DNA of 64,000 bases. Source: Klenkia taihuensis. GTDB lineage: Bacteria; Actinomycetota; Actinomycetes; Mycobacteriales; Geodermatophilaceae. The stretch spans positions 62,001 through 126,000 of the forward strand of contig NZ_FOMD01000003.1 in assembly GCF_900112525.1 (NCBI RefSeq), given 5' to 3'. Positions 51,177 through 59,964 of this stretch are shown here, one piece after another (positions within the stretch are counted from its first letter, which is position 1; every line of letters begins with the position of its first letter). The notes under the pieces are model-generated. The model had not been told where the DNA came from and ran no database searches. It saw only the letters and a program-made list of their open reading frames with translations. Both the position numbers and the translations under genes were made by a program.

Positions 51177-52058
51177 GTGGGTGAGGCCCTGGCGGTCGCC
51201 TCGCTGCTGCTGTTCAGCGTCAACGTGCTGCTCGTGCCGGCCGCGTCGGCCCGGCTGGAGCAGGCGGCCGGGTTCGCCGTCGCCCTGGTCGCGAACGTGG
51301 TCGGGGCGGCGGTGCTCCTCGCCGGTCAGCTGCTGCTCGCCGGGCCGCCCACCGCCGTCCGCTGGCCGGCGGTGGGCCTGTTCGCGCTCGGCGGGCTGCT
51401 CACCTCCTACGCCGGCCGGCGCGCCTACTTCCGGTCGATCACCGCGATCGGCCCGACCCGGGCGGCCACCCTGCAGGCCAGCAACCCCGTGTTCGCGGCC
51501 CTGGCCGGCTGGGCGCTGCTGGGCCAGTCCCTGCCCCTCGTCGCCCTCGTCCCCGGCGCCGCCGTCGTGGTCGGGCTGGTGCTGGTGACCCGGGTCCCCG
51601 GCACGCCCGGGGAGCGGCGGTCCTGGCTGCTGCCGGGGACGGCGGTGGCGCTGCTGGGCGCGGCGACCTACGGCCTGGGCAACGTGGCCCGCGGCGCCGG
51701 GGTGGGGATCTGGGCCGAGCCGGTGGCCGGCAGCCTGCTCGGCGCGGCCGCCGGGCTGCTGGCGTTCGCGCTGGTCGAGCGGGACCGGGGCCGGCTGCTG
51801 GGCGCCGTCCGCCGGGCCGACCCGGTGGGGCGCCGGCTCTGGGTGCTGTCCGGCCTGCTCACCATCGGCGCGCAGACCTGCCTGGTCGCGGCCACGCGCA
51901 CCGTGCCGGTGGCCGTCGCGGTGGTCGTCTCCGCCGCCGTGCCGGTCGTCGTCCTGCCGGTCGGGCTGCTGCTGGGCCGGGAGGTCCGGCTGCGGCCGGC
52001 AGCCGTGGTCGGGGTGCTGCTGGTCGCCGCCGGGGTGGTCGGGCTCGTCCTGGGCTGA
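51177..52058 (+). CDS. EamA/DMT-family transporter
   Basis: A 293-residue protein with ten hydrophobic helices in two EamA repeats. The GTG lies 10 bases after the aldolase stop, so it is co-transcribed with it. A role in uptake or efflux of an aromatic acid or metabolite is inferred from context only. Its stop is 6 bases from the convergent monooxygenase stop. Confidence 0.8.
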   Translation: MGEALAVASLLLFSVNVLLVPAASARLEQAAGFAVALVANVVGAAVLLAGQLLLAGPPTAVRWPAVGLFALGGLLTSYAGRRAYFRSITAIGPTRAATLQASNPVFAALAGWALLGQSLPLVALVPGAAVVVGLVLVTRVPGTPGERRSWLLPGTAVALLGAATYGLGNVARGAGVGIWAEPVAGSLLGAAAGLLAFALVERDRGRLLGAVRRADPVGRRLWVLSGLLTIGAQTCLVAATRTVPVAVAVVVSAAVPVVVLPVGLLLGREVRLRPAAVVGVLLVAAGVVGLVLG

Positions 52059-52064
52059 GCGGGC

Positions 52065-53909
52065 TCAGACGGGCCGGAGGACGCCGGCCAGGAAGGCCGT
52101 CAGCTCCGCGTGGGCGGTGAGCGGCAGCACGTGCGCGACGTGCTGGTCGGGCCGGACCAGCACCGCGCAGCCGTCCCGGTCCACGCCTCGCAGGTCGAAC
52201 ACGTCGCCGGCACGGGTGTCGGGGCAGTAGACCTTCTCCTGGTCGACCAGGCCCAGCGGCCCCTTGACCGGGCGTAGCACCGCGGGCAGCGAGCCCACCT
52301 CGACGTCGTGGTGGTGCTGCTGCAGGACGGCCCGGACGTCCAGCACGGCGTCAGGGTCCCAGCCGGCCGGGGTGTGCCGCCGCAGCGCCGACCCCGGCCC
52401 GGCGAGCTGCTCGCACAGGGCGCGCAGCGCGCTGCCGTCGCGGTCGGCGAACAGGTACAGCCGCCAGGCGCCGTCGGCCCGGGCCGCGTGGCCCAGCTGC
52501 ACCGGCCGGGCGTCGGCCAGCCGGACGACGGGGGCGGAGTGGAACCGGGTGCCCACCCCGAACCCGGTGGCCAGCTCCTGGTGGGCGTCGGCACTGGTGA
52601 TCGGCGACGGCCGGTACCGGGTGGCGACCCCGGCGGTGAACCGGCCCTGCTGCACGAAGTAGCGCTCGAACTCCCCGGGGTCGGACTCCTCCGGCGGCCG
52701 GCTGAAGAGCGCGGCGAAGCGGCGGTCGAAGTCGATGAGCTCCTGCGCCACGACCTGCCGCTCGGCGGTGTAGGTGTGCAGCAGTTCGGGCGGGGCGACG
52801 CCCCGTAGCACGGCGGCCAGCTTCCAGCCCAGGTTCCAGGCGTCGTGCATCGACACGTTCATTCCCTGGCCGGCCTTGGCGCTGTGCGTGTGGCAGGCGT
52901 CGCCGGCGATGAACACCCGGGGGGCACGGGAGCCGTCGTCCGGTGCGTCGTCGAACCGGTCGCACAGCCGCTGGCCGATCTTGTACACCGACCACCAGCC
53001 GACGTCGCGGACCTCGACGGTGTAGGGGTGCAGGATGCGGTTGGCGATCTCGGTGAGCCGGACCGGGTCCACCTCGCCGGCGTCCCGGACCTGGTCCAGC
53101 TCGATGTAGAAGCGGACGAGGTAGCCGCCCTCGCGCGGGATGACGAGGACGTTGCCCTCGGCGTGCGAGTGCACGGTCGCCTTGAGCCGGATGTCCGGGA
53201 AGTCGGTCACCGGCAGCACGTCCATCACACCCCACCGCTGGTCGGTGCGGTCACCGCGCAGTTCGCGGCCGATCGCGGTGCGGACGGCGCTGCGGGACCC
53301 GTCGCAGCCCACCACGTAGCGCGCGCGCACGCGGGCGGTGCCGGCCGGCCCGGTCAGCTCGACGGTCACCGGGTAGCCGTCCGGGTCGCCGTCGTCGACG
53401 GCCAGTCCTGCGACGGTCCAGCCGTGCCGGACAGCGGGCCGGCCGGGCTGCCGGTCCAGGTCCTCGCGCAGCCAGGCCAGCATCCGGGCCTGGTTGACGA
53501 TGACGTGCGGGAACTCCGACAGGCCCTCCTCGGTGTCGGGGACCCGCCCGGTCCGCACGATCCGCGACGGGTCGGCCGGGTCGGGGCGCCAGAACGCGAC
53601 CTCGTTGACCCAGTAGGCCTCGGCCAGCAACCGGTCCGCCAGACCCAGGGCCTCGAACACCTCCACGGTGCGGCACGCGACGCCGTCGGCCTGGCCGACG
53701 GCGAGGGGACCTCCCCGGCGGTCGACGACCAGCAGGTCGAGCTCGGGGAAGCGGGCGAGCTGGGCGGCCAGCACCATCCCCGCCGGACCGGCCCCGACCA
53801 CCAGGACGTCGGTGTGGTCGGGCAGCTCCGCGCCGCGGTCGGCCACCCCGGGTGCTGGCGGGGCGACGAGGGGGTCTCCGGGGCGGTAGCCGTCGAGGTA
53901 GAACTGCAC
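52065..53909 (-). CDS. FAD-dependent aromatic monooxygenase (phenol hydroxylase / 3-hydroxybenzoate 4-hydroxylase-type)
   Basis: A 614-residue class A flavoprotein hydroxylase. It has the FAD motif VVGAGPAGM (G39-x-G41-x2-G44), the DG motif in GCDGSRSAV, and GDACHTHSAKAGQGMN as the FAD-ribityl site. The C-terminal 160 residues form the thioredoxin-like domain of phenol-2-monooxygenases. The N-terminus MQFYLDGYRPGDP resembles 3-hydroxybenzoate 4-monooxygenases, which also give protocatechuate. It is divergent from an IclR gene 47 bp away. The exact substrate is uncertain. Confidence 0.87.
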   Translation of the reverse strand: MQFYLDGYRPGDPLVAPPAPGVADRGAELPDHTDVLVVGAGPAGMVLAAQLARFPELDLLVVDRRGGPLAVGQADGVACRTVEVFEALGLADRLLAEAYWVNEVAFWRPDPADPSRIVRTGRVPDTEEGLSEFPHVIVNQARMLAWLREDLDRQPGRPAVRHGWTVAGLAVDDGDPDGYPVTVELTGPAGTARVRARYVVGCDGSRSAVRTAIGRELRGDRTDQRWGVMDVLPVTDFPDIRLKATVHSHAEGNVLVIPREGGYLVRFYIELDQVRDAGEVDPVRLTEIANRILHPYTVEVRDVGWWSVYKIGQRLCDRFDDAPDDGSRAPRVFIAGDACHTHSAKAGQGMNVSMHDAWNLGWKLAAVLRGVAPPELLHTYTAERQVVAQELIDFDRRFAALFSRPPEESDPGEFERYFVQQGRFTAGVATRYRPSPITSADAHQELATGFGVGTRFHSAPVVRLADARPVQLGHAARADGAWRLYLFADRDGSALRALCEQLAGPGSALRRHTPAGWDPDAVLDVRAVLQQHHHDVEVGSLPAVLRPVKGPLGLVDQEKVYCPDTRAGDVFDLRGVDRDGCAVLVRPDQHVAHVLPLTAHAELTAFLAGVLRPV

Positions 53910-53944
53910 GCCCCACGGTGCGTCGGGCGGTCCGGGCTGGCACA

Positions 53945-53964
53945 GTCATTTCTGCCATGCGGAA
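53945..53964. promoter_or_regulatory. Candidate operator in the monooxygenase / IclR divergent region
   Basis: GTCATTTCTGCCAT (53945-53958) repeats 13 of 14 bases of the motif at 35955-35968 (opposite strand). Its right part, TTCTG-N5-CGGAA, is an imperfect inverted repeat that overlaps the IclR start codon, as expected for autorepression. Confidence 0.55.
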
Positions 53965-54715
53965 CGAACCGTCCTACCGGGTCAGCTCCGTCGACACCGC
54001 GCTGCTCCTGGCGACGGTGCTGCGCGACGAGGGCCCGCTGCGGCTGACCGACGCCGCGGCGCGGCTCGGGACCGCCCCCTCGACGGCGCACCGCCTGCTG
54101 GCCGCCCTGGTGCACCGCGACTTCGCCGTCCAGCTGCCCGATCGTCGCTACGCGGCCGGCCCGCAGCTCGGTACACCGGCCGCACCGGCCGCACCGGTAT
54201 CCCGGCTGCATGCGGTGGCGCTGCCGCACCTGCGGGAGCTGGTGGCGGCGCAGGGGGAGAGCGCGCACCTCGTCGTGCGCGCCGGGGTCGATGTCCGGTT
54301 CGTGGCAACGGTCGAGTGCGACGCCGTGCTGAGGGTGGGCGACCGCGCCGGCCGGTCGCTGCCGGCGCACCGCAGCGCGGCGGGGAAGGCGCTGCTGGCC
54401 ACGCTGGACGCCGATGTGCTGGCCGGGGTGCTGTCCCGGCTCGCCCCGGAGGACGCCGAGCGGGCGCACCGGGGGCTGAGGTCGGTTCGCCGCCGCGGGT
54501 TCGCGCTGAACGACCAGGCCACCGAGGCCGGGCTGACGGCGGTCGGCGTGGCCGTGCCCGGTGGTGCCGCGGCCATCTCGCTGGCCATGCCGCGCGTCCG
54601 GTTCTCCCGCGAGGGGCTGCCCGGCTGGGTGTCGGCACTGACCTCGACCGCCGACGCCGTCGCCACCGGTCTCACCGATGAGTCCGGCGGGCCCGGCCGG
54701 TCCCCGTCGCCATGA
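53957..54715 (+). CDS. IclR-family regulator of the monooxygenase gene
   Basis: A 252-residue IclR protein: winged helix (SVDTALLLATVLRDEG...APSTAHRLLAALVHRDFA) and effector domain with RAGRSLPAHRSAAGKALLA. The ATG at 53957 is inside the candidate operator and has no clear ribosome site, so a leaderless mRNA is possible. It is divergent from the aromatic monooxygenase that it likely controls. Its stop overlaps the next ATG. Confidence 0.88.
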   Translation: MRNEPSYRVSSVDTALLLATVLRDEGPLRLTDAAARLGTAPSTAHRLLAALVHRDFAVQLPDRRYAAGPQLGTPAAPAAPVSRLHAVALPHLRELVAAQGESAHLVVRAGVDVRFVATVECDAVLRVGDRAGRSLPAHRSAAGKALLATLDADVLAGVLSRLAPEDAERAHRGLRSVRRRGFALNDQATEAGLTAVGVAVPGGAAAISLAMPRVRFSREGLPGWVSALTSTADAVATGLTDESGGPGRSPSP

Positions 54716-55833
54716 GGACCCACGAACTGTTCACCCTCGTCGACGACCAGGTCACCGCGGGCCGCTACCCGGGCGCCGTCGTCGCCGTCCGGCACGCGGG
54801 GACGACGGCGGTGCACGCGACCGGCACCCTCGCCGTCGGCGGCGGCGACCCGGTGACCCCGGCGACGCCGTTCCGGCTGGCGTCGGTGACCAAGCCGTTC
54901 GGCGGGGTGCTCGCGCTGTCGCTGGTCGCCGACGGCACCGTCGGCCTCGACGACGACGTCGCCCGGTGGCTGCCCGAGCTCGCCGCGCCCCGCGTGCTGC
55001 GGCACCCCGGCGCCGAGCTGACCGACACCGTCGCGGCCGAGCAGCCGGTCACCGTGCGGGACCTGCTGCGGATGACCTGCGGCGCCGGCCTGCTGATGGA
55101 CGAGTCACCGCTGGCGCACGCGATGTGGGAGCGGGGCGTCAGCCCGGGCCCGCTGCCGCCCCGGCACGACCCGGACACCTGGGTCGCGAGGCTGGCAGCG
55201 CTGCCGCTGGCCGACCAGCCCGGGCAGGGGTGGCGGTACCACACCGGCAGCGACCTGCTCGGCGTCCTGCTCGCCCGCGCCGCCGGCCGGCCGCTGCCGG
55301 AGCTGCTGGCCGAGCGGGTCACCGGGCCGCTCGGGCTCACCGGCACCGGTTTCCGCACCGGCCGCCCGCTGCCGGTGCAGTACGCGCCTACCGACGCCGG
55401 TCTCGACGTGCTCGACCCGGCCGACGGCGTGTGGTCCGCAGCCCCGGTCTTCCCCTCCCTCGGCGGCGGGCTGGTCGGCACCGCGGCCGACGTCTGCGCC
55501 TTCCTGGGCGCGGTCGCCGACGACGCCCTGCCCGCCGGGGTGCGCGCCGCGGACGTGCTGCACGACGGGCTCACCGGTCCGCAGCGCGCGGCCGCGCAGG
55601 CCTTCCTCGGCCCCGGTCGCACCTGGGCCACCGGCAACCTGGAGCTCACCCTCGAGGTCACCGACCCCTGGACGACGCCCGGCCGGTTCGGCTGGACCGG
55701 CGGCACCGGCACCACCGCCTACTGCGACCCGTCGCTGGACCTGGTCGCCGTGCTGCTCACCCAGCGGATGATGACCGGCCCGCACGACGGCCCGGAGGAG
55801 TTCTGGCAGGCCGCCCACGACGCGGTCAGCTGA
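54712..55833 (+). CDS. Beta-lactamase-fold serine hydrolase
   Basis: A 373-residue class C-type serine hydrolase. The nucleophile motif is SVTK (SxxK, about residue 62) and the second motif is YHTGSD in place of YxN. A WTGGTGTT segment near residue 330 stands for the KTG box. There is no signal peptide, so an esterase or peptidase role in the cytoplasm is more likely than antibiotic resistance. It is translationally coupled to the IclR gene. Confidence 0.85.
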   Translation: MRTHELFTLVDDQVTAGRYPGAVVAVRHAGTTAVHATGTLAVGGGDPVTPATPFRLASVTKPFGGVLALSLVADGTVGLDDDVARWLPELAAPRVLRHPGAELTDTVAAEQPVTVRDLLRMTCGAGLLMDESPLAHAMWERGVSPGPLPPRHDPDTWVARLAALPLADQPGQGWRYHTGSDLLGVLLARAAGRPLPELLAERVTGPLGLTGTGFRTGRPLPVQYAPTDAGLDVLDPADGVWSAAPVFPSLGGGLVGTAADVCAFLGAVADDALPAGVRAADVLHDGLTGPQRAAAQAFLGPGRTWATGNLELTLEVTDPWTTPGRFGWTGGTGTTAYCDPSLDLVAVLLTQRMMTGPHDGPEEFWQAAHDAVS

Positions 55834-57019
55834 GGGCGGCCCGGCGACGGCGGAGGTCGGCCTGCTCGGCGGTGTTCCGGGTGCGGGCCAGCGCTGCGTC
55901 GTAGGCCGCCCGCGCGTCCTCGACGCGGTCCAACCGGCGCAGCAGGCCCGCGCGGACGGCGTGCAGCACGGGGGACGCGTCCAGGTCGAGCCGGTCGACC
56001 AGCGCCAGCCCGACCGACGGGCCGTCCAGCTCGGCGACCGCGACCGCCCGGTTGAGCAGCACCACCGGGGTCGGCGGCAGCTGGTCGTAGAGGGCCACCA
56101 CCTGCGACCAGTCGGTAGACGCCCAGGTCGGGGCGTCGGCGTGCACCGCGGCGATGGCGGCCTGCACCTGGTAGGGCCCTGGCCGGCCGGTCCGGAGGCA
56201 CGCCCGCACCAGGGCCTGGCCCTCGGCGACGAGCGCGCGGTCCCACCGCGAGCGGTCCTGCCGGTCCAGCGGCACCAGCGCCCCGGCGTCGTCGACGCGG
56301 GCCGGACGGCGGGACGCGGTGAGCAGCAGCAGGGCCAGCAGGCCCCGGCACTCGGGCTCGCCGGGCACCAGCTCGACCAGCAGCCGGGCCAGCCGGACGG
56401 CGTCCGCGGTCAGGTCGTCCCGCACCCCGAGGTCACCGGTGGCGGGGGAGTGCGCCTCGGTGCCGACCAGGTGCACCACCGCCAGCGCCGAGGCCAGCCG
56501 CTGCGGCAGGTCGGCCTCCGACGGCACCCGGTACGGGATCCGCGCCCGGGCGATCTTGTGCTTGGCGCGGGTGATCCGGGCGGCCATCGTCGGCTCGGGC
56601 ACCAGGAACCCGCGGGCGATCTCCGCGGTGGTCAGCCCGCCCACCATCCGCAGGGTCAAAGCCACCCGGGCCTCCGGGGCCAGCGCGGGGTGGCAGCAGG
56701 TGAACAGCAGCCGCAGCTGGTCGTCGCGCACCGCACCCACCTCCACCACCTCGGGTTCCGCCGTCAGCCGGGCCAGCTCGGCGAGCTTCGCCGTCCCGAC
56801 GGCCTCCCGGCGCAGCCGGTCGACCGCGCGGTTGCGGGCCGTCGTGATGACCCAGCCGGCCGGGGACGGCGGCACACCGCGCTCCGGCCAGGTGGCGGCC
56901 GCCGTGGCGTAGGCCTCGGCGACCGCCTCCTCGGCGAGGTCGAGGTCCCCGAGCTGCCGGGTGAGGACGGCGACCGCCCGGCCGTGCACCTCACGGAAGA
57001 CCTCCTCGAGCGGGCTCAC
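55826..57019 (-). CDS. ECF42-type sigma factor with TPR-like C-terminal extension
   Basis: A 397-residue sigma factor. Region 2 (AVAVLTRQLGDLDLAEEAVAEAY) and region 4 (LTTAEIARGFLVPEPTMAARITRAKHKI) lie in the first 175 residues. The long C-terminal part carries the conserved extension (HSPATGDLGVRDDLTADAVRLARLL) and TPR-like helices, the hallmark of group ECF42. There is no anti-sigma gene; the extension is thought to regulate activity. It overlaps the YCII gene by 4 bp. Confidence 0.88.
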   Translation of the reverse strand: MSPLEEVFREVHGRAVAVLTRQLGDLDLAEEAVAEAYATAAATWPERGVPPSPAGWVITTARNRAVDRLRREAVGTAKLAELARLTAEPEVVEVGAVRDDQLRLLFTCCHPALAPEARVALTLRMVGGLTTAEIARGFLVPEPTMAARITRAKHKIARARIPYRVPSEADLPQRLASALAVVHLVGTEAHSPATGDLGVRDDLTADAVRLARLLVELVPGEPECRGLLALLLLTASRRPARVDDAGALVPLDRQDRSRWDRALVAEGQALVRACLRTGRPGPYQVQAAIAAVHADAPTWASTDWSQVVALYDQLPPTPVVLLNRAVAVAELDGPSVGLALVDRLDLDASPVLHAVRAGLLRRLDRVEDARAAYDAALARTRNTAEQADLRRRRAALS

Positions 57020-57372
57020 CAGCTGAACGGGCGGACCTCGATCGGCAGCCCGATCGCGGCGACGGTCCGCCGTCCCCAGTCCAGCGCGTCGTCGAGGTCG
57101 GGGACGTCGACGACGGTGAACCCGCCCAGGTACTCCTTGCCCTCGGCGAACGGGCCGTCGACCAGCAGCACGTCGTCGCCGGAGGGCCGCAGCACCGTCG
57201 CGGTGGATGGCGCCTCCAGCCCACCGGCGAACACCCACACCCCGGCCTCCTGCATGTCGGATCGCAGCTGGGCGACCCGGGCCATGATCGGCTCGAGCTC
57301 CTCGGGGGGGGGCTGGACGTGCTCGCCGGTGCCGCCGGACGGGGTGACGACGGACAGCAGGTACTGGGTCAT
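57016..57372 (-). CDS. YCII/DGPF-domain protein, ECF42 partner
   Basis: A 118-residue YCII-like protein with the DGPFAEGKEYLGGF motif that gives DGPF proteins their name. ECF42 sigma factors are nearly always encoded with such a protein, which is also their main target gene. The ATG at 57372 has AGGAGG 6 bases upstream. The reaction is unknown. Confidence 0.9.
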   Translation of the reverse strand: MTQYLLSVVTPSGGTGEHVQPPPEELEPIMARVAQLRSDMQEAGVWVFAGGLEAPSTATVLRPSGDDVLLVDGPFAEGKEYLGGFTVVDVPDLDDALDWGRRTVAAIGLPIEVRPFSW

Positions 57373-57409
57373 GACGGTTCCTCCTGGGGTGTGGACTGCT
57401 TCCACTCCC

Positions 57410-57438
57410 CGTACGAACGGCGCGGGCCGGGATCGACA
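57410..57438 (-). promoter_or_regulatory. ECF42-type autoregulated promoter
   Basis: On the minus strand TGTCGA (57438-57433), a 17-bp spacer and CGTACG (57415-57410) fit the -35 TGTCGA and CGA/TC-like -10 reported for ECF42 sigma factors. It lies 38 bp upstream of the YCII start. Confidence 0.7.
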
Positions 57439-57440
57439 GG

Positions 57441-58328
57441 TCAGGGCCGGCCGGCGTGCGGCACCTCGACCTGCGCGGTGAGCAGCACGGCCTCGCGGGC
57501 GGCGCGCCGGTTGTGCTCCAGGAAGTCCGGCGCGCAGCACAGCAGGAGGGTGCGGCCGTCCTCACCGCCCAGCGCGCAGGCGTAGACGCCCAGGCCGTCG
57601 GGCGCGCGCACCTCGTCGACCACCGCGCCGCCCTCGGCCACCCGCACCGCCCGGCCGCCGACCGCGTCGGCCACCCACAGGTGCCCCTCGGCGTCGCCGG
57701 TGCAGCCGTCGGGGGCGACGACCAGCTGGCCGAGCACCTCCTCCAGCGTCACGCCGGTGGGCACCGGGCCGAACTCCGCCCACACCCGGCGGTTCGACAG
57801 CGAGCCGTCGGGGGCCAGGTCGAAAGCGGTGTACCGGTTGCCGAAGGTCTCGCCCACCAGCAGGGTGCCGCCGTCGTCGGTGATGACCATGCCGTTGGGG
57901 AAGAGCAGGTCCTCGGCGACGACGGTGGTCGTGCCGTCGGGGTCGACCCGCTTGAGCGACGCCGGGCCGGGCGCCCCGCCGCCCATCAGGTCGAAGCCGA
58001 AGTCGCCGACGAACACGTGCCCGGCGGCGTCGACCACCAGGTCGTTGAGCAGCCCGCCGCAGTACGGGGCGAGGGTGGCGTAGGTGGCCAGGGTGCTGCC
58101 GTCCCAGCGCAGCAGCCGGTGGTCGGTCATCGACACGACGACCAGCGACCCGTCGGGCAGCCGGCCCGAGCCCGAGGGCTGGGTGGCGACCTCCAGGACG
58201 ACGGTCTCCTCGCCCGACGGCGCCACCCGGCTGACCGTGCCGCGGTAGAAGTCCGACACCCACCAGTGGCCCTGGTGCCAGCGCGGGCCCTCGAAGAACG
58301 CTCCACCGGTCAGCAACGTCGTCGTCAT
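57441..58328 (-). CDS. SMP-30/gluconolactonase-like beta-propeller protein
   Basis: A 295-residue six-bladed propeller. Metal-ligand segments are visible: FFEGPRWHQGHWWVSD (Glu), LLNDLVVDAAGHVFVGD (Asn/Asp), PNGMVITDDG (Asn) and GCTGDAEGHLWVAD (Asp). Members hydrolyse lactones. The substrate is not predictable. The ATG at 58328 lies 22 bp from the divergent esterase start. Confidence 0.87.
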   Translation of the reverse strand: MTTTLLTGGAFFEGPRWHQGHWWVSDFYRGTVSRVAPSGEETVVLEVATQPSGSGRLPDGSLVVVSMTDHRLLRWDGSTLATYATLAPYCGGLLNDLVVDAAGHVFVGDFGFDLMGGGAPGPASLKRVDPDGTTTVVAEDLLFPNGMVITDDGGTLLVGETFGNRYTAFDLAPDGSLSNRRVWAEFGPVPTGVTLEEVLGQLVVAPDGCTGDAEGHLWVADAVGGRAVRVAEGGAVVDEVRAPDGLGVYACALGGEDGRTLLLCCAPDFLEHNRRAAREAVLLTAQVEVPHAGRP

Positions 58329-58350
58329 GGCCGGACCCTAGGGTCGGGGT

Positions 58351-59277
58351 GTGACACGCGCCTCGGAGACCTTCGACACCGACGTCGCGGCCGCCATGGC
58401 CGCCAGCGCCTTCACCGCCCGCGGCGCGGTCGACATGACCGACCGCGGGTTCATCACCGCCGCCCGCGCCCGTGGGCCGGTGCCCGACTCCGTCGAGGGC
58501 GTGGACATCAGCGAGACCACGCTGCCGGCCTCGGACGGCCACCAGGTCACCGTGCGGGTCTACCGCCCGACCACGCCGCACCCGAACCGTCCGGCGTACG
58601 TGCTGTTCCACGGCGGTGGCTGGTCGTTCGGGTCGTTGGAGACCGAGCACCCGCGCTGCGTGGAGCTCACCCGCCGCTGCGGCGCGGTGGGGGTCGGCGT
58701 CGACTTCCGAATGGCCCCCGACGTCCCGGCCGAGACCATCCTCGACGACTGCTGGTCCGCCGTGCGCTGGACCGCCGCCCGCGAGGACGTCGACCCCACC
58801 CGGGTGGTGGTGACCGGCAGCAGCGCAGGGGGAGCGCTGGCCCTGTCGATGGCCCAGATCGGCCGCGACCGGGGCGACGTCGTCCCCGCGCTGGCGCTGG
58901 CGCTCTACCCGAACACCGACGACCGCGAGCACCCCTCGCGGATCGCGCCGGCCTTCCCGGTCATCACCGGCGCGCAGGTCGCCCAGGTGGTCGCGAACGT
59001 GCGGCAGGGCCGCACCGACGACCCCGCCTACGTCTTCCCGAACCGGACGGCGGACCTCGCCGGTCTCTGCCCGACCTTCCTCGTGGTCGCCGGCAACGAC
59101 CCGCTGCGGGACGAGGCGCTGGAGTACGCCCGCCGGCTGGTCGACGCCGACGTGCCGGTCGAGCTGCACCTGCTGCCCGGTGTCCCGCACGCCTTCGACG
59201 GCATCGCCCCGCAGGGCCGGATGACCCGGACCGCCTACGACCTGATGTGCGCCGCGGTCGACCGGGCGGTCGGCTGA
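58351..59277 (+). CDS. Alpha/beta hydrolase, HSL-type esterase
   Basis: A 308-residue carboxylesterase of the hormone-sensitive-lipase group. The oxyanion motif is HGGG at 87-90 and the nucleophile elbow is GSSAG with Ser158. The acid is in AGNDPLRDE, and the His is in GVPHAFD. It has no signal peptide. The GTG start is divergent from the SMP-30 gene, and the pair may share a regulator. Confidence 0.9.
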   Translation: MTRASETFDTDVAAAMAASAFTARGAVDMTDRGFITAARARGPVPDSVEGVDISETTLPASDGHQVTVRVYRPTTPHPNRPAYVLFHGGGWSFGSLETEHPRCVELTRRCGAVGVGVDFRMAPDVPAETILDDCWSAVRWTAAREDVDPTRVVVTGSSAGGALALSMAQIGRDRGDVVPALALALYPNTDDREHPSRIAPAFPVITGAQVAQVVANVRQGRTDDPAYVFPNRTADLAGLCPTFLVVAGNDPLRDEALEYARRLVDADVPVELHLLPGVPHAFDGIAPQGRMTRTAYDLMCAAVDRAVG

Positions 59278-59352
59278 ACGGTTGCCGTGTGCACCTGGTG
59301 CGGGCGGGGCACTGACCCACCTCATCACCGACACGACCTCAGGAGGCACCCG

Positions 59353-59487
59353 ATGGGAATGCTCAGTGGACTGCTCAAGGGTGCCGCGGCCCAGAAGGTC
59401 ATCGCCGCGGCCCGCAAGCCGGAGAACCAGGCGAAGGCCAAGAAGTTCGTCGCCGACGCCCGTGCGAAGCGGGCACGCAAGCACTGA
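59353..59487 (+). CDS. Small basic protein, 44 aa
   Basis: A 44-residue peptide: a short amphipathic helix (MGMLSGLLKGAAAQKV) and a Lys/Arg/Ala-rich rest. AGGAGG stands at ideal distance from the ATG at 59353, which is the main support that it is real. It might bind nucleic acid or membrane. No family recognised. Confidence 0.65.
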   Translation: MGMLSGLLKGAAAQKVIAAARKPENQAKAKKFVADARAKRARKH

Positions 59488-59496
59488 CCCCGTGCG

Positions 59497-59931
59497 CTAG
59501 CTGAACCGCTCGCGCAGGCGCAGCAGGGTGCCGTCGATGCCCTGCTGCGCCTTCGCGGGGAACCCCAGCGCCCGCACCGGCAGGAAGGTCACCGCGTTGT
59601 AGCGGGAGGCGTCCCAGGTCTCGGTGACCCGGGTCCCGCCCTCGACCGGCTCCAGCTCGTAGCGCCAGCGGTGCGGCGCGAAGTGCTTCCAGGCGATCCT
59701 CCGGTCGGGCTCGAACTCCACCACCTTGTTCGTCGTCCGGTACTTCGCGCCCATCTGCATGGCGACCGAGAACGTCGAGCCCAGCTCGAGGCGCTCGGGT
59801 GCGTCCACGATGCTCTGCACGGTGCCCGACCCGTCGATCTCGGCGTGCCGCCGCGGGTCGGCCAGCAGGGCGAACACCTCGGACGGCGGGGCGGGGACGA
59901 CGACGGATCCGGACGCGGTGCGGGCAGCCAT
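59497..59931 (-). CDS. SRPBCC (START-like) family protein
   Basis: A 144-residue protein of the polyketide-cyclase/SRPBCC fold: PAPPSEVFALLADPRRHAEIDGSG at the N-terminus and WRYELEPVEGGTRVTETWD in the middle. Such proteins bind hydrophobic ligands in a helix-grip cavity. It is convergent with the small basic protein gene, 9 bases between the stops. The ligand is unknown. Confidence 0.85.
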   Translation of the reverse strand: MAARTASGSVVVPAPPSEVFALLADPRRHAEIDGSGTVQSIVDAPERLELGSTFSVAMQMGAKYRTTNKVVEFEPDRRIAWKHFAPHRWRYELEPVEGGTRVTETWDASRYNAVTFLPVRALGFPAKAQQGIDGTLLRLRERFS

Positions 59932-59964
59932 GCGGGCAGGCTACGAGTGGGAGAAGCTGTCGGC

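Noticed and set aside
54712-55833. Antibiotic-resistance beta-lactamase
   Set aside because: SxxK is present but there is no signal peptide and the YxN motif is replaced; it fits the broad serine hydrolase/esterase group better.
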